Shown here piece by piece: positions 22,665 to 31,100 of a DNA stretch of 50,365 bases. Below the pieces are notes generated by a model. That model saw only the letters and a list, made by a program, of their open reading frames with translations. It was not told the DNA's origin and did no database searches. Source of the DNA: an uncultured Pseudomonas sp. (GTDB taxonomy: Bacteria; Pseudomonadota; Gammaproteobacteria; Pseudomonadales; Pseudomonadaceae); NCBI RefSeq assembly GCF_946885885.1, contig NZ_CAMPHN010000014.1, positions 1 to 50,365 of the forward strand. The letters run 5' to 3'. The translations under genes were made by a program, and so were the position numbers. The stretch's first letter is position 1; every line of letters starts with the position of its first letter.

Positions 22665-24353
22665 TCAGAAAAAAAGGTCGACGCGGAAATACAGCGGATG
22701 CTCCTGGCGCTCGATGGCATCCGGGCGCTCCAGCGAGCGCGCGAAGGTCACCGAGGCGGCCAGGTGTTGGCCGCGGGCGCTGAGTTCGATGGCGTTGCCG
22801 GAGAGCCGGCCGCGTTGCTCGGGGTTGTAGCGACCGCCACTGATCGCCCCGACGTCGTAAGCGAAAGCCAGGCCGTATTCCTGGACGAAGGGCCGCAACG
22901 GTTCCCAGGACACCGGCTTGCGCCAGCGCAGCTGGTTGCGCCAATAGCCGCCGCTGTCGCCGGACAGGGATTGTTCCTTGAAGCCGCGCACCGAGCTGAG
23001 GCCGCCGACGCTGATACGTTGCGGGCTGAACAATACGTCCTCGCTGCGCTGGGCGTTGACCAGGCTGTCGAAACTGAACGACTCGCCCCACAGTTGAAAC
23101 GGCTGCAAGTAGCTCAGGGTCAGGCTGTATTTGTGGTAGCGGGCAACCGGCTTGCCGCCCTGCGGATCGCCTTCGCGCTGGGCATCGAAGGCACCGGTGC
23201 CATGCTGCCAACCGATATCGGCGTTGACGAAGGCAGTGCCAATACGTCGGCCGTGGTTGAAGCCCAACTGCGCTTCGGACAGGCGCTGACTGGAGACATC
23301 GATCAGATTGCCGAGGATGAAGTTGTTGCTGCGCAGGTGGCTGACGCCCAGGTTGATCGCGGTTTTGCTCAGGCTGTCGCGATGCAGTACGCGCTCGGCG
23401 CGCAGGGCGTGGGTCGTGCTGTCGCCGTCGGTGTCGAAGGCGAAGCCATTGGCCTCGCTCTGGGTGCGGTAGTAGCTCTGGCTGTAGCTGTAATTGAAGT
23501 TCCACCAGCCGTAGGGCAGGTTGTAGTTGAGGCTCTGATTCTCGGAATGGCGATAGTGGTCGCTGAGCGCATCGCGACCGGCGCGCAGGCTCAACTGATC
23601 GGCCAGACCCAATGGGCTGTCCCAGTCCAGACCCAGACCCCACTGGTGTTCGCCGGTGCTGAGTTGCCCGTCGTTATGCCGCGCCAGGCTGACGCGCCAG
23701 GGTTTGCTGCGCTGCCCCTGCAAGCGCACGCGACTGCCGCCGACCTGCTCGCCCGGCACCAGATCCAACTGAGCCTGGCGCGAAGGTAGACGCCCCAGTT
23801 GCTCGACCAATTGTTCGAATTCGCGCAAATTCAGAACACGTCCCGGCGCACCGGGAAAGCCCATGGCCAGCTCGCGTTCGCTGGCCAACTCGGAACTGTC
23901 CAGGCCTTCCAGCAAGCCCTCGACCACTATCACTTGCAGGGTGCCGCTGGCCAGGTCCTGCTGCGGCAGATAAGCGCGGCTGGTCACATAACCACGGCCG
24001 ACATAGTGGTCGGTAATGGCCTTGAGCAATTGATTGAGTTGGCTAACGCCCAGGCACTGGCCGATAAAGGGCGCGAGGATCGCGGCCTGGTCGGCCGGGC
24101 CGAGCAGGCTGGCGCCGCTGAGTTCGATGCGCTGGATGTCGAAGCAACGTTCGCCCTGGGTGCTCGGTTCGGCAGTGGATTGCGGGGCTTTGCCCGGCAG
24201 TTGGCGCAAGTCGTCGAGACGTCGTTGCTGCTCTTCCAACAGACGCTGCTGGCGGTCCTGGATCAGGTCGCGCTCACCCGGGGTCTGGGCGATAGCAGCA
24301 ATAGGGGCAATACATACCGTTAGCCATAAAGCCAACGTACTACGAAGGGACAT
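22665..24353 (-). CDS. cdiB: CdiB/TpsB two-partner secretion outer-membrane exporter
   Basis: The 562-residue protein starts MSLRSTLALWLTVCIAPIAA, a signal peptide. A Gln/Arg-rich linker helix (RQQRLLEEQQRRLDDL) matches the plug helix of FhaC-type proteins. A POTRA_2-type domain with a Cys pair (ERCFDIQRIEL, IGQCLG) follows, and then a ShlB-type 16-strand barrel. VRGF near residue 455 is the conserved Omp85/TpsB L6 loop motif, and the chain ends FRVDLFF with the C-terminal Phe typical of barrel proteins. It exports CdiA across the outer membrane by recognising its TPS domain. The stop is 24 bases before cdiA, so the two form one operon. Length and domain order are complete. Confidence 0.93.
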   Translation of the reverse strand: MSLRSTLALWLTVCIAPIAAIAQTPGERDLIQDRQQRLLEEQQRRLDDLRQLPGKAPQSTAEPSTQGERCFDIQRIELSGASLLGPADQAAILAPFIGQCLGVSQLNQLLKAITDHYVGRGYVTSRAYLPQQDLASGTLQVIVVEGLLEGLDSSELASERELAMGFPGAPGRVLNLREFEQLVEQLGRLPSRQAQLDLVPGEQVGGSRVRLQGQRSKPWRVSLARHNDGQLSTGEHQWGLGLDWDSPLGLADQLSLRAGRDALSDHYRHSENQSLNYNLPYGWWNFNYSYSQSYYRTQSEANGFAFDTDGDSTTHALRAERVLHRDSLSKTAINLGVSHLRSNNFILGNLIDVSSQRLSEAQLGFNHGRRIGTAFVNADIGWQHGTGAFDAQREGDPQGGKPVARYHKYSLTLSYLQPFQLWGESFSFDSLVNAQRSEDVLFSPQRISVGGLSSVRGFKEQSLSGDSGGYWRNQLRWRKPVSWEPLRPFVQEYGLAFAYDVGAISGGRYNPEQRGRLSGNAIELSARGQHLAASVTFARSLERPDAIERQEHPLYFRVDLFF

Positions 24354-24400
24354 GCCTTCAATCCTTGAATAGCGGAGACGGGCGGCGAAAAACGGGGGGC

Positions 24401-24406
24401 ATTAAA
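24401..24406 (-). promoter_or_regulatory. cdiB: candidate -10 element of the cdiBA promoter
   Basis: Minus strand TTTAAT, about 48 bp before the cdiB start and about 40 bp downstream of the CRP/Vfr-like site. No good -35 hexamer is found at 16-18 bp, which suits an activator-dependent promoter. Confidence 0.25.
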
Positions 24407-24438
24407 ACGCATGGCGTCTTGACATCACACCCCAAGGG

Positions 24439-24454
24439 CGTGACAGCGGTCACA
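24439..24454 (-). promoter_or_regulatory. CRP/Vfr-like binding site upstream of cdiBA
   Basis: Minus strand TGTGACCGCTGTCACG fits TGTGA-N6-TCACA with one mismatch. It is centred about 93 bp upstream of the cdiB ATG, just past the stop of pbpC. A second half-site TGTGA lies about 17 bp nearer to cdiB. In Pseudomonas the CRP homologue Vfr controls several surface and virulence systems, so cAMP-Vfr control of CDI expression is a reasonable inference. Confidence 0.45.
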
Positions 24455-24457
24455 TAC

Positions 24458-26815
24458 TCAATCATCCACCCGGAATTCCAGCCGAGCGGTCTGTCCGCTC
24501 TCGTCGAGCACGCTGAGCTGGTAGCGGCCATTGCGGCCGAAGGGTTGATTGATCTCGCCACCGGCGCTGCTTTCGCCGACCGGTTGGCCGTCGACGAACC
24601 ACCAGCGTTGGCCGCTGCCGCCCAAGGTCGAGAGGCGCAGGCGTAGCGGTTCGGTGCTGCCCGCGGGGCGGCGCAGGCGGTCGCCGTCGCGCACGCCAAC
24701 TATTGAAAGCGGCGCGGCGGGCGGCGGGTTTTGCGGCGGGCATGCAGGGTCGACTGCCGGCAGACGGGCGCTGCGCCGCTCCCGGCGCGGCAGCCAGGGT
24801 TCCAATGGCGCCGGCCACAGGGCCAGGCTGTGCGCTATGGCGCCGGGGCAGCTGGCTTCGACGCGCAGGCCCTCGGGGCTCAGCCAGAGCTTTTCCTCCA
24901 GGCCCAGCCCCAGGGGTTGATCGCGGGCTTGCAGGGTCGGCGGTGTGGTGCCGGCCAGGGTCCAGGCGAAGCGTTGGCGCCGGCAATTGGGGTCGCGGCT
25001 GTCCAGCGGCTGGCCCAGCGGCCAGCAGATCGCCGCGACGCCGACCTCTGCGGGCTGCGGGTCGGCAGGCAGGGCAATACCGCGCTGGCTGTCGCGGTTG
25101 ACCAGCAGATCGTGCACCTGCAACAACAAGGGCGCAGCCGAGGCCAGGCCGAACTGGCCGGGCACCGGGGTGCCGTCGGGGCGGCCGATCCAGATGCCGA
25201 TCAGGTAACGCGGCGCCACACCGATCGCCCAGGCATCGCGAAAGCCGTAACTGGTGCCGGTCTTCCAGGCCAGGCTCGGGCGTTGCAGCAACTGCGCGCG
25301 CGGGTCGCGGTCCGGCCGCGCCTGGCCGCCGAGGATGCGCCGCACTATCCAGGCTGCGCCCGGCGACAGCAGGCGCCGTTCGTGCAGCCCATCCTGCGGC
25401 TGAAAACGCAGGCGCGCCGCCTTGCCGCCACGGGCGAAGGCGCTGTAGCCGCTGACCAGTTGTTCCAGACGGCTGCCGGCGCCGCCGAGGATCAGCGCCA
25501 GATTCGGCTCGGCCATGGGCGGCAACGCCAGGGGCACACCTGCGCTACGCAGTTCGCCGGCGAAACGTTTCGGCCCGTAGGCTTCGAGCAGCTGCACCGC
25601 CGGTAAATTGAGCGAAGTGGCCAGGGCCTCGCTGGCCGAAACCGCGCCGCTGAAACCAGCGGCGAAATTGCCGGGGCGGTAATCGCCGTAGCGCCGCGGC
25701 ACGTCCTGCAACAGGGATTCGGAATGGATCAGCCCCTCGTCCAGGGCCATGCCATAGAGAAAGGGTTTCAAGGTCGAGCCGGGCGAGCGCTGTGCGGTGA
25801 CCATGTCGACATGGCCGAAGCGTTTGGCATCGCCGATATCCACCGACCCCAGGTAGGCGCGCACCGCCATGCTCGGTTGCTCGACCACCAGAATCGCCGC
25901 CGAAGTGCGCTCCGGCAGACGCGCGCGCCAGCCCAGCAGCAGGTCTTCCAGGCGGCGTTGCAGGGCGGCGTCCAGGGTGGTGCGGATCAGCGGCGGGCTG
26001 CCGACGGTGTTCAAGCGCCGCGCCAGCAAGGGCGCCAGGCGCGGTTCCTGGCGTGGCGCCAGCAGTACCGGCTCTTCCAGCGCGTCCTCGATCGTCGATG
26101 GCGGCCACACTTCGAAGTCGGCCAGGCGCTTGAGCACTTTGTCCCGCGCGGCCTGGGCCCGCTCGGGGTGGCGATCGGGGCGCAAACGGCTCGGCGCCTG
26201 CGGCAACACCGCGAGCAGCGCGGCTTCGGCGCGGGTCAGTTGGCTCGGCGACTTGCCCAGATAAGCCCAACTGGCGGCCGCCACGCCCTGTAAGGTACCG
26301 CCGAAGGGCGCTCGATTGAGGTACAGGGTAAGGATCTCATCCTTCGATAGATGCCACTCCAACTGCGCGGTGCGCCACAGCTGTTTGAGTTTGCCGGGGT
26401 AACTGCGCGCATGCGGGTCTAGCAACCGCGCCACCTGCATCGACAGGGTGCTACCGCCGGACAGCACGCGCCCGCCGCTGAGGTTCTGCCAGGCGGCACG
26501 GCCCAGTGCCAGCGGGTTGACCCCGGGATGGCGATAGAACCAGCGGTCCTCGTAGGTCAGCAGCGCTTGCAGGTAAAAGGGTGAAACCTCGGCGGGGCTG
26601 ACCGGGTAGCGCCATACACCGTCGCGGTCGGCGAAGCGCCAGAGCGGCGTGCCGTCCTCGGCCAGGACCACGCGGGCCAAATCGTCCTGCGGCAACGGCA
26701 GCGGGAACAGGCGGTCGGCGGCGAACAGCAGCAGCGCCAGGCACAGCGGCGCCGCCAGCCAGGGGCGGCGCAACACGGGCCATAGTTGGCTTGGCCAGGC
26801 GGACGGCTTCAGCAC
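24458..26815 (-). CDS. pbpC: penicillin-binding protein 1C
   Basis: This is a 785-residue bifunctional class A PBP. It has a short cytoplasmic tail, one membrane anchor (about 18-34), and a glycosyltransferase-51 domain with E89 in YEDRWFYRHPG and a GGSTLSMQVARLL helix. The transpeptidase domain has SPGSTLKPF (S-x-x-K near 347), SLN and KTGTSYG (near 517). A C-terminal BiPBP_C beta domain ends the chain (from about 690). It would polymerise and cross-link peptidoglycan in the periplasm. Length matches the family. pbpC is usually next to yfaS, which lies on the same strand at 28197-33116; here a REP transposase region and a small plus-strand gene separate them. Its 3' end abuts the cdiBA control region. 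Confidence 0.93.
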   Translation of the reverse strand: MLKPSAWPSQLWPVLRRPWLAAPLCLALLLFAADRLFPLPLPQDDLARVVLAEDGTPLWRFADRDGVWRYPVSPAEVSPFYLQALLTYEDRWFYRHPGVNPLALGRAAWQNLSGGRVLSGGSTLSMQVARLLDPHARSYPGKLKQLWRTAQLEWHLSKDEILTLYLNRAPFGGTLQGVAAASWAYLGKSPSQLTRAEAALLAVLPQAPSRLRPDRHPERAQAARDKVLKRLADFEVWPPSTIEDALEEPVLLAPRQEPRLAPLLARRLNTVGSPPLIRTTLDAALQRRLEDLLLGWRARLPERTSAAILVVEQPSMAVRAYLGSVDIGDAKRFGHVDMVTAQRSPGSTLKPFLYGMALDEGLIHSESLLQDVPRRYGDYRPGNFAAGFSGAVSASEALATSLNLPAVQLLEAYGPKRFAGELRSAGVPLALPPMAEPNLALILGGAGSRLEQLVSGYSAFARGGKAARLRFQPQDGLHERRLLSPGAAWIVRRILGGQARPDRDPRAQLLQRPSLAWKTGTSYGFRDAWAIGVAPRYLIGIWIGRPDGTPVPGQFGLASAAPLLLQVHDLLVNRDSQRGIALPADPQPAEVGVAAICWPLGQPLDSRDPNCRRQRFAWTLAGTTPPTLQARDQPLGLGLEEKLWLSPEGLRVEASCPGAIAHSLALWPAPLEPWLPRRERRSARLPAVDPACPPQNPPPAAPLSIVGVRDGDRLRRPAGSTEPLRLRLSTLGGSGQRWWFVDGQPVGESSAGGEINQPFGRNGRYQLSVLDESGQTARLEFRVDD

Positions 26816-26971
26816 TGGTAATTCCTGGATTGCATCTTGGCTTCGCTCTTACACATCCGGTTTAAATTGCCCAAGCCCCTGCTGCGCCCGCCTGAAAGCA
26901 GCCATTTTGCCGAATGCCTGGCACACTGGCGCCCAGCAGCAATAGTGCTCGGCAAATTGGAACAGAGAAAT

Positions 26972-27265
26972 ATGAGTGTTGAAGGTTTTTTCGAATCGCT
27001 TGGCCAGGCATTCGGCTCGATTATCCGCTTTATCGTCGAAGGGCTGAGCGGCTTTTTCGGGCTCATCACCGGTGCGGTCGGCAGTTTTATCGACGGCATG
27101 TCCAAGGCCTTGGGCGTGACCCCGTCGCTGCTCAGCATCGCCGTGCTGATCATCGGCCTGTGGCTGCTCTATCTGGCCGTGCGGGCGTTTCTCAAGCGCT
27201 CGATCGTCGCCGGGTTGATCTGGTTGGTGCTCGGACTGTGGTTGCTCAGCGGCTTGATCGGATAG
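26972..27265 (+). CDS. small membrane protein, 97 residues
   Basis: The start MSVEGFFESLGQAFGS is chosen because sequence upstream of this ATG in the same frame is Pro-rich and of poor coding quality. The site upstream is weak (GAGA). The N-terminal half is an amphipathic Gly/Phe-rich segment (IIRFIVEGLSGFFGLITGAV). Two hydrophobic helices follow (about 49-66 and 73-92), with a short Arg/Lys connection suggesting a hairpin in the inner membrane. I know similar unnamed proteins in Pseudomonas but no function. It is divergently placed from pbpC. Confidence 0.6.
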   Translation: MSVEGFFESLGQAFGSIIRFIVEGLSGFFGLITGAVGSFIDGMSKALGVTPSLLSIAVLIIGLWLLYLAVRAFLKRSIVAGLIWLVLGLWLLSGLIG

Positions 27266-27284
27266 CGCCAGTCCTACGATAGTC

Positions 27285-27475
27285 TTGTCCGAACGATTTC
27301 CCCGGATTGCATCCGGGCTACCGGAGCATGCTTTTGTAGTCCGGATGAAATCCGGGGGCGATCTCGCATCCCCAAAGAGCTAGTTGCCTGATAGACCTCC
27401 TTGTCCGAACCATTTTCCCGGATTGTATCCGGGCTACGGGGCCTGCTTTTGTAGCCCGGATGAAATCCGGGGAGG
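27285..27475. repeat. two REP pairs (BIME-like) on the 3' side of the transposase
   Basis: Each unit starts with CTTGTCCGAAC, followed by CCCGGATTGNATCCGGG and, 13-16 bases on, an inverted partner GTAGYCCGGATGAAATCCGG. The units lie at 27285-27360 and 27399-27475. They are typical Pseudomonas REP sequences and flank the transposase that presumably recognises them. Confidence 0.8.
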
Positions 27476-27479
27476 AACC

Positions 27480-28010
27480 TCACTCCCCCGCAAGGGTTAT
27501 TGCCTGCTCGCCCCCTCCTGCCCAATCTGCCGTCAACAGACCATGTTGCACATAGCGATGAAAACTGGAAAACGGCCAGTCGCTCACCCGTTCGACCAAG
27601 CCATGTTTCAAGGGGTTGATATGGATGTAATCCATATGGGCGGCGAAATCTCGCTCATCGCGGATCAGATGCTCCCAGAATCTTCGTTGCCAGATATTGG
27701 CCTCGCCTTTGGCGTTAAGCCTGACACCTTGAGCGTCTTGGGCATGCAATGCGTTTACGAAGTTGGATTTGAGTAAACGGACTCGCGCAGAAAAGTCGGC
27801 GTCACCGTCGGGCAGTTGCATCAGCATATGCAGATGATCCGGCAACAAGACTATAGCGGGCAGGCGATACGGGTTTTGCAGGCGCACGAGACGCAATGCA
27901 TCGCCTAATAGGGCGTGATGGCGCACAAGCAAGTCCGAGGATCGGTCTCGCAAGGTGAGCGTCAGGAAATAACAGGCTCCGGGCGTTTTCGCTCGGCGGT
28001 AATGCACCAT
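27480..28010 (-). CDS. REP-associated tyrosine transposase (RAYT)
   Basis: The 176-residue protein starts MVHYRRAKTPGACYFLTLTL. It carries the HUH motif as H59-L-H61 (LLPDHLHMLMQLP). The C-terminal half (IWQRRFWEHLIRDERDFAAH, then YIHINPLKHGLV) is the usual RAYT signature, including Tyr candidates for the nucleophile. RAYTs bind and cleave single-stranded REP hairpins and are vertically inherited, domesticated IS200/IS605 relatives. The gene is flanked by two REP pairs on each side, the standard REPtron layout. It appears full-length, unlike the transposase at 48-575, which belongs to another subgroup. Confidence 0.88.
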   Translation of the reverse strand: MVHYRRAKTPGACYFLTLTLRDRSSDLLVRHHALLGDALRLVRLQNPYRLPAIVLLPDHLHMLMQLPDGDADFSARVRLLKSNFVNALHAQDAQGVRLNAKGEANIWQRRFWEHLIRDERDFAAHMDYIHINPLKHGLVERVSDWPFSSFHRYVQHGLLTADWAGGGEQAITLAGE

Positions 28011-28020
28011 TTTTCAGACC

Positions 28021-28194
28021 TCCTTGTCCGAAAGATTTTCCCGGATTGCATCCGGGCTACCAGAGCGCGCCTGTGTAGCCTGGATGAAATCCGGGACGGT
28101 CTCGCAGCCTCATAGGGCCAATTAGGGACTGGTTGTCCGAGCCATCTCCCCGGATTGCATCCGGGCTACAAAAGCCAGGATGCACTCCGGGAAG
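28021..28194. repeat. two REP pairs between the transposase and yfaS
   Basis: The units lie at 28021-28099 and 28132-28194, each with TTGTCCGA followed by CCCGGATTGCATCCGGG and an inverted partner. The last partner is degenerate (CCAGGATGCACTCCGGG) and ends three bases before the yfaS stop codon, so it may also act as a 3' end signal for yfaS mRNA. Confidence 0.8.
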
Positions 28195-28196
28195 GC

Positions 28197-31100
28197 TTAC
28201 CGCTCCTCGACCACCATTCGCGCCGGGGTTTCGCCGAGGGCCTGCCAGTTCGGCCGGTACATGGATTCCACCAGGGGCGGCGGTACGCGGTAGCTGCCGG
28301 GGGTGACGGCGCGGGCCAGGTACAGCAGGTGCGTGGTGTCGTAACCGTTGACGTCCACTGCCGCGACGTAACGGTCGCCACGGAATTCCTGGTGTTTGAT
28401 CGCCGCGTTCTGCATCGCCTGCAACCATTCCTTCACGGCGCTACCGGCGTCCTCCAGGCTCGCCGAGCTTTGCCCCAAATTCTGGTTTTCCAGCTCCAGG
28501 CCCGCCGGCAGTAAATCGACCACCAGGGCGTCCGGCACCCGTTGCTTGGCCGACACGCCCAGGTGCACCAGCACCAATTCGCCGCTTTGCAACGCGGTGA
28601 GATCCAGCGGCCGGCCATCCATGCCCAGGTATTCGCGGTAGATGCTGAGGTTCTCGCCGCCCGCGGCCGGCGCCTTGGCCGGATAGCCGGAGAGGGTCAA
28701 TTGCTGGTACAGCGGCGCATCGCCCGGATTGGCGATGGTCAGCGGCGCGGCCAACTCGTCGCCCTCCAACTTGAGCCCCGACTGAGCATCGCTCAGGGCG
28801 AACTCGAAACCACCGCTGCGCAGATCGGCGTGCCAGCTCGGCTCGGGTTTGCCCAACAGATTACGCCCGGCCAGGTACAGCGAATTGCGCTCCTGGGTCG
28901 ACAGCCAACGGTTGCCGGCCATTTCGTCCGCCAGATTGAACAGGCGCTCTTCGCGGCGGTTGGCGGCCAGGTCGTGTTCCTCCAGCAGCGCCATGATCAG
29001 CGCCTGATCGCGTAGCGGGCTGCCGTAGTCGCCGAGCCAGTTGTCGCCGTCGCGACCGCGCGCCAGGCCGGCGGCCAGCAGTTCCTCGCTGCGCGGCTGG
29101 TCGCCCATCTTCCGTAGCGCCACCGCCAACTGCACCAGCGGCAAACCGGATGCGGCATCGGCGCGGCGCTCGTATAGGCTGCGCAAGGCGCCGAGCGGCG
29201 CCTGTTGGCTGCGCGCCAGCACATAACCGGCATAGGCCTGCACGGCGAAGCGGCTGTGGTTGGCGTCGTCGCTGTAGCTGACTTCGATCAGGTTGCGTTC
29301 CTGCACGTAGCGCAGCAGACGCTCGCTGGCCTTTTTCAGCGCCTCGTCCGGCACGCCGAAGCCCTGCTCGCGGGCGCGCAGGAGGAAGTCGGTGACATAG
29401 GCACTGAGCCAATATTCCTCATCGCTGTCCGCGCCCCACAGGCCGAAGCTGCCGTTGTAGCGCTGCATGCTGAGCAGGCGCTCGATGCCCAGTTCGATCG
29501 AGCGCTTGCGTTGCGCATCCGACTCGCCAGTGATGCCCAGGCGCTTAAGGCTGGCGGCATCGGCGTACAACGAGGGATAGAGGCCGCTGGTGGTTTGTTC
29601 CAGGCAACCATAGGGGTAGGCCTTGAGCGCGCGTATATGCTCGCCGAGGTTGAGCGGCGGACGACTGGAAATCGCCAGGCGCGCCTCCAGCCCCGCGGGC
29701 TCGAACATCTCCAGCACGCCGGCCGGCAGACTCCAGGCTTGCTCCTTGAGCACCGCGCGGAAGTGCTGCAGTTGTGCCGGATAGGCCGGGCGCACGCCCA
29801 GGGTCCATTCGCGGCTGAACGGCGGCAGCTCCTCGCCCGGCAGGGCCAGCCCTTGCACGCTGACCTTGACCCGGCCCTGGCCATAACCGCCGAGGGCGCG
29901 CACCGGAATGCGCAGAATGCTCCGCGCGCCGTCGGCCAGATCGAGCGCCGCCGCGGCGGCGGCCGGTTCGGTCAGGCTCAGCTGCCCTTCCGCGCTCAGT
30001 TGCACCTTGAGCTGCTGAGCCTGACCCGAGAGGTTACTGAGGTCCAGGGCCAGGGTGGTTTCGTCGCCACCAGCGAGGAATCGCGGCGCCGACAATTCGG
30101 CGATCAGCGGCGCGGCCACCACGGTCTTGCCTTCGGCCATGCCATAGCGCTCGTCGGTCCAGGCTTGCGCCATCAGCCGCAACTCGCCGTTGAAGTCGGG
30201 GATATTCAGGCTGACTTCACCCTCGCCCTGCTCGTTCAAGCGCAGCGGCTGGCTTTGCAGTGCGACTATCAGCACGCTGGTATCCGGGCGTTTGCCGCCG
30301 GCGGCCAGGGCCGCGTCGCCACCGAACGCCAGCTTGGCCACCCGGCCCTGTCCGGCTTCGATCAGTTGACCGTAGATATCCAATTGGTCGGCGCCATAGG
30401 CCTTGCGACCGAACAGGCTGGCGAACGGATCGGGAGTGGCGTACTCGGTGATATTGAGGATGCCGACGTCCACCGCGGCGACCAGGACCTGCACCTGTTT
30501 CGGCACGCCGCCATCGGCATCGCGCGCGCGCACCTTGACCTTCAGCGCCTGGTTGGGGCGCATCTTCTCGGGGGCTTCCAGGCTCAGCGCCAGCTTGCGC
30601 GGCGCGCGTTCCAGCGGCAGGTGCAGCAGGCCGACCGCGCGCTTGGGCGTGGCGTTGCTCTTGCGTTCGCCGGGGCGGATCACCAGGGCGCTGATATACA
30701 GGTCGTGCCGCGCCCAGTCTTTGGCGATCGGCACCTCGAAGGCTTTGCCTTCGGCCGGCACCTCGATCTCCTGCCACCACAGCGGCCCGTCGCTGGATTC
30801 GACCAGCAGATAACCGTTACCGGCTGCGGGCGGAGTGACCGTGACCTTAGCGGTTTCGCCGTCGGCATAGGCCGGCTTGTCCAGCGCCAGCTTGACCTGA
30901 TCGGGGCGCACCGCGCCGCCGTCGGCATTGTCCTGCCAGCGGTAACCGGCCCAGAAACGCAGGCTGCTGAGCAGGCCGGTCTGGGCGTCGATGACTTCGA
31001 CGCGGTACGGGCCCCACTCCACCGGGAAGCTGACTTTCGCCGTGCCGTCGGCCGCGGTGCTGAGGGTCTGTTCGTCGAGGGTGAGGAATTTTTCGTTGTA

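Noticed and set aside
27285..28194. Possible CRISPR array because of regularly recurring palindromes
   Set aside because: The units are paired REP palindromes separated by unequal spacers and a transposase gene, with no uniform repeats or cas genes.
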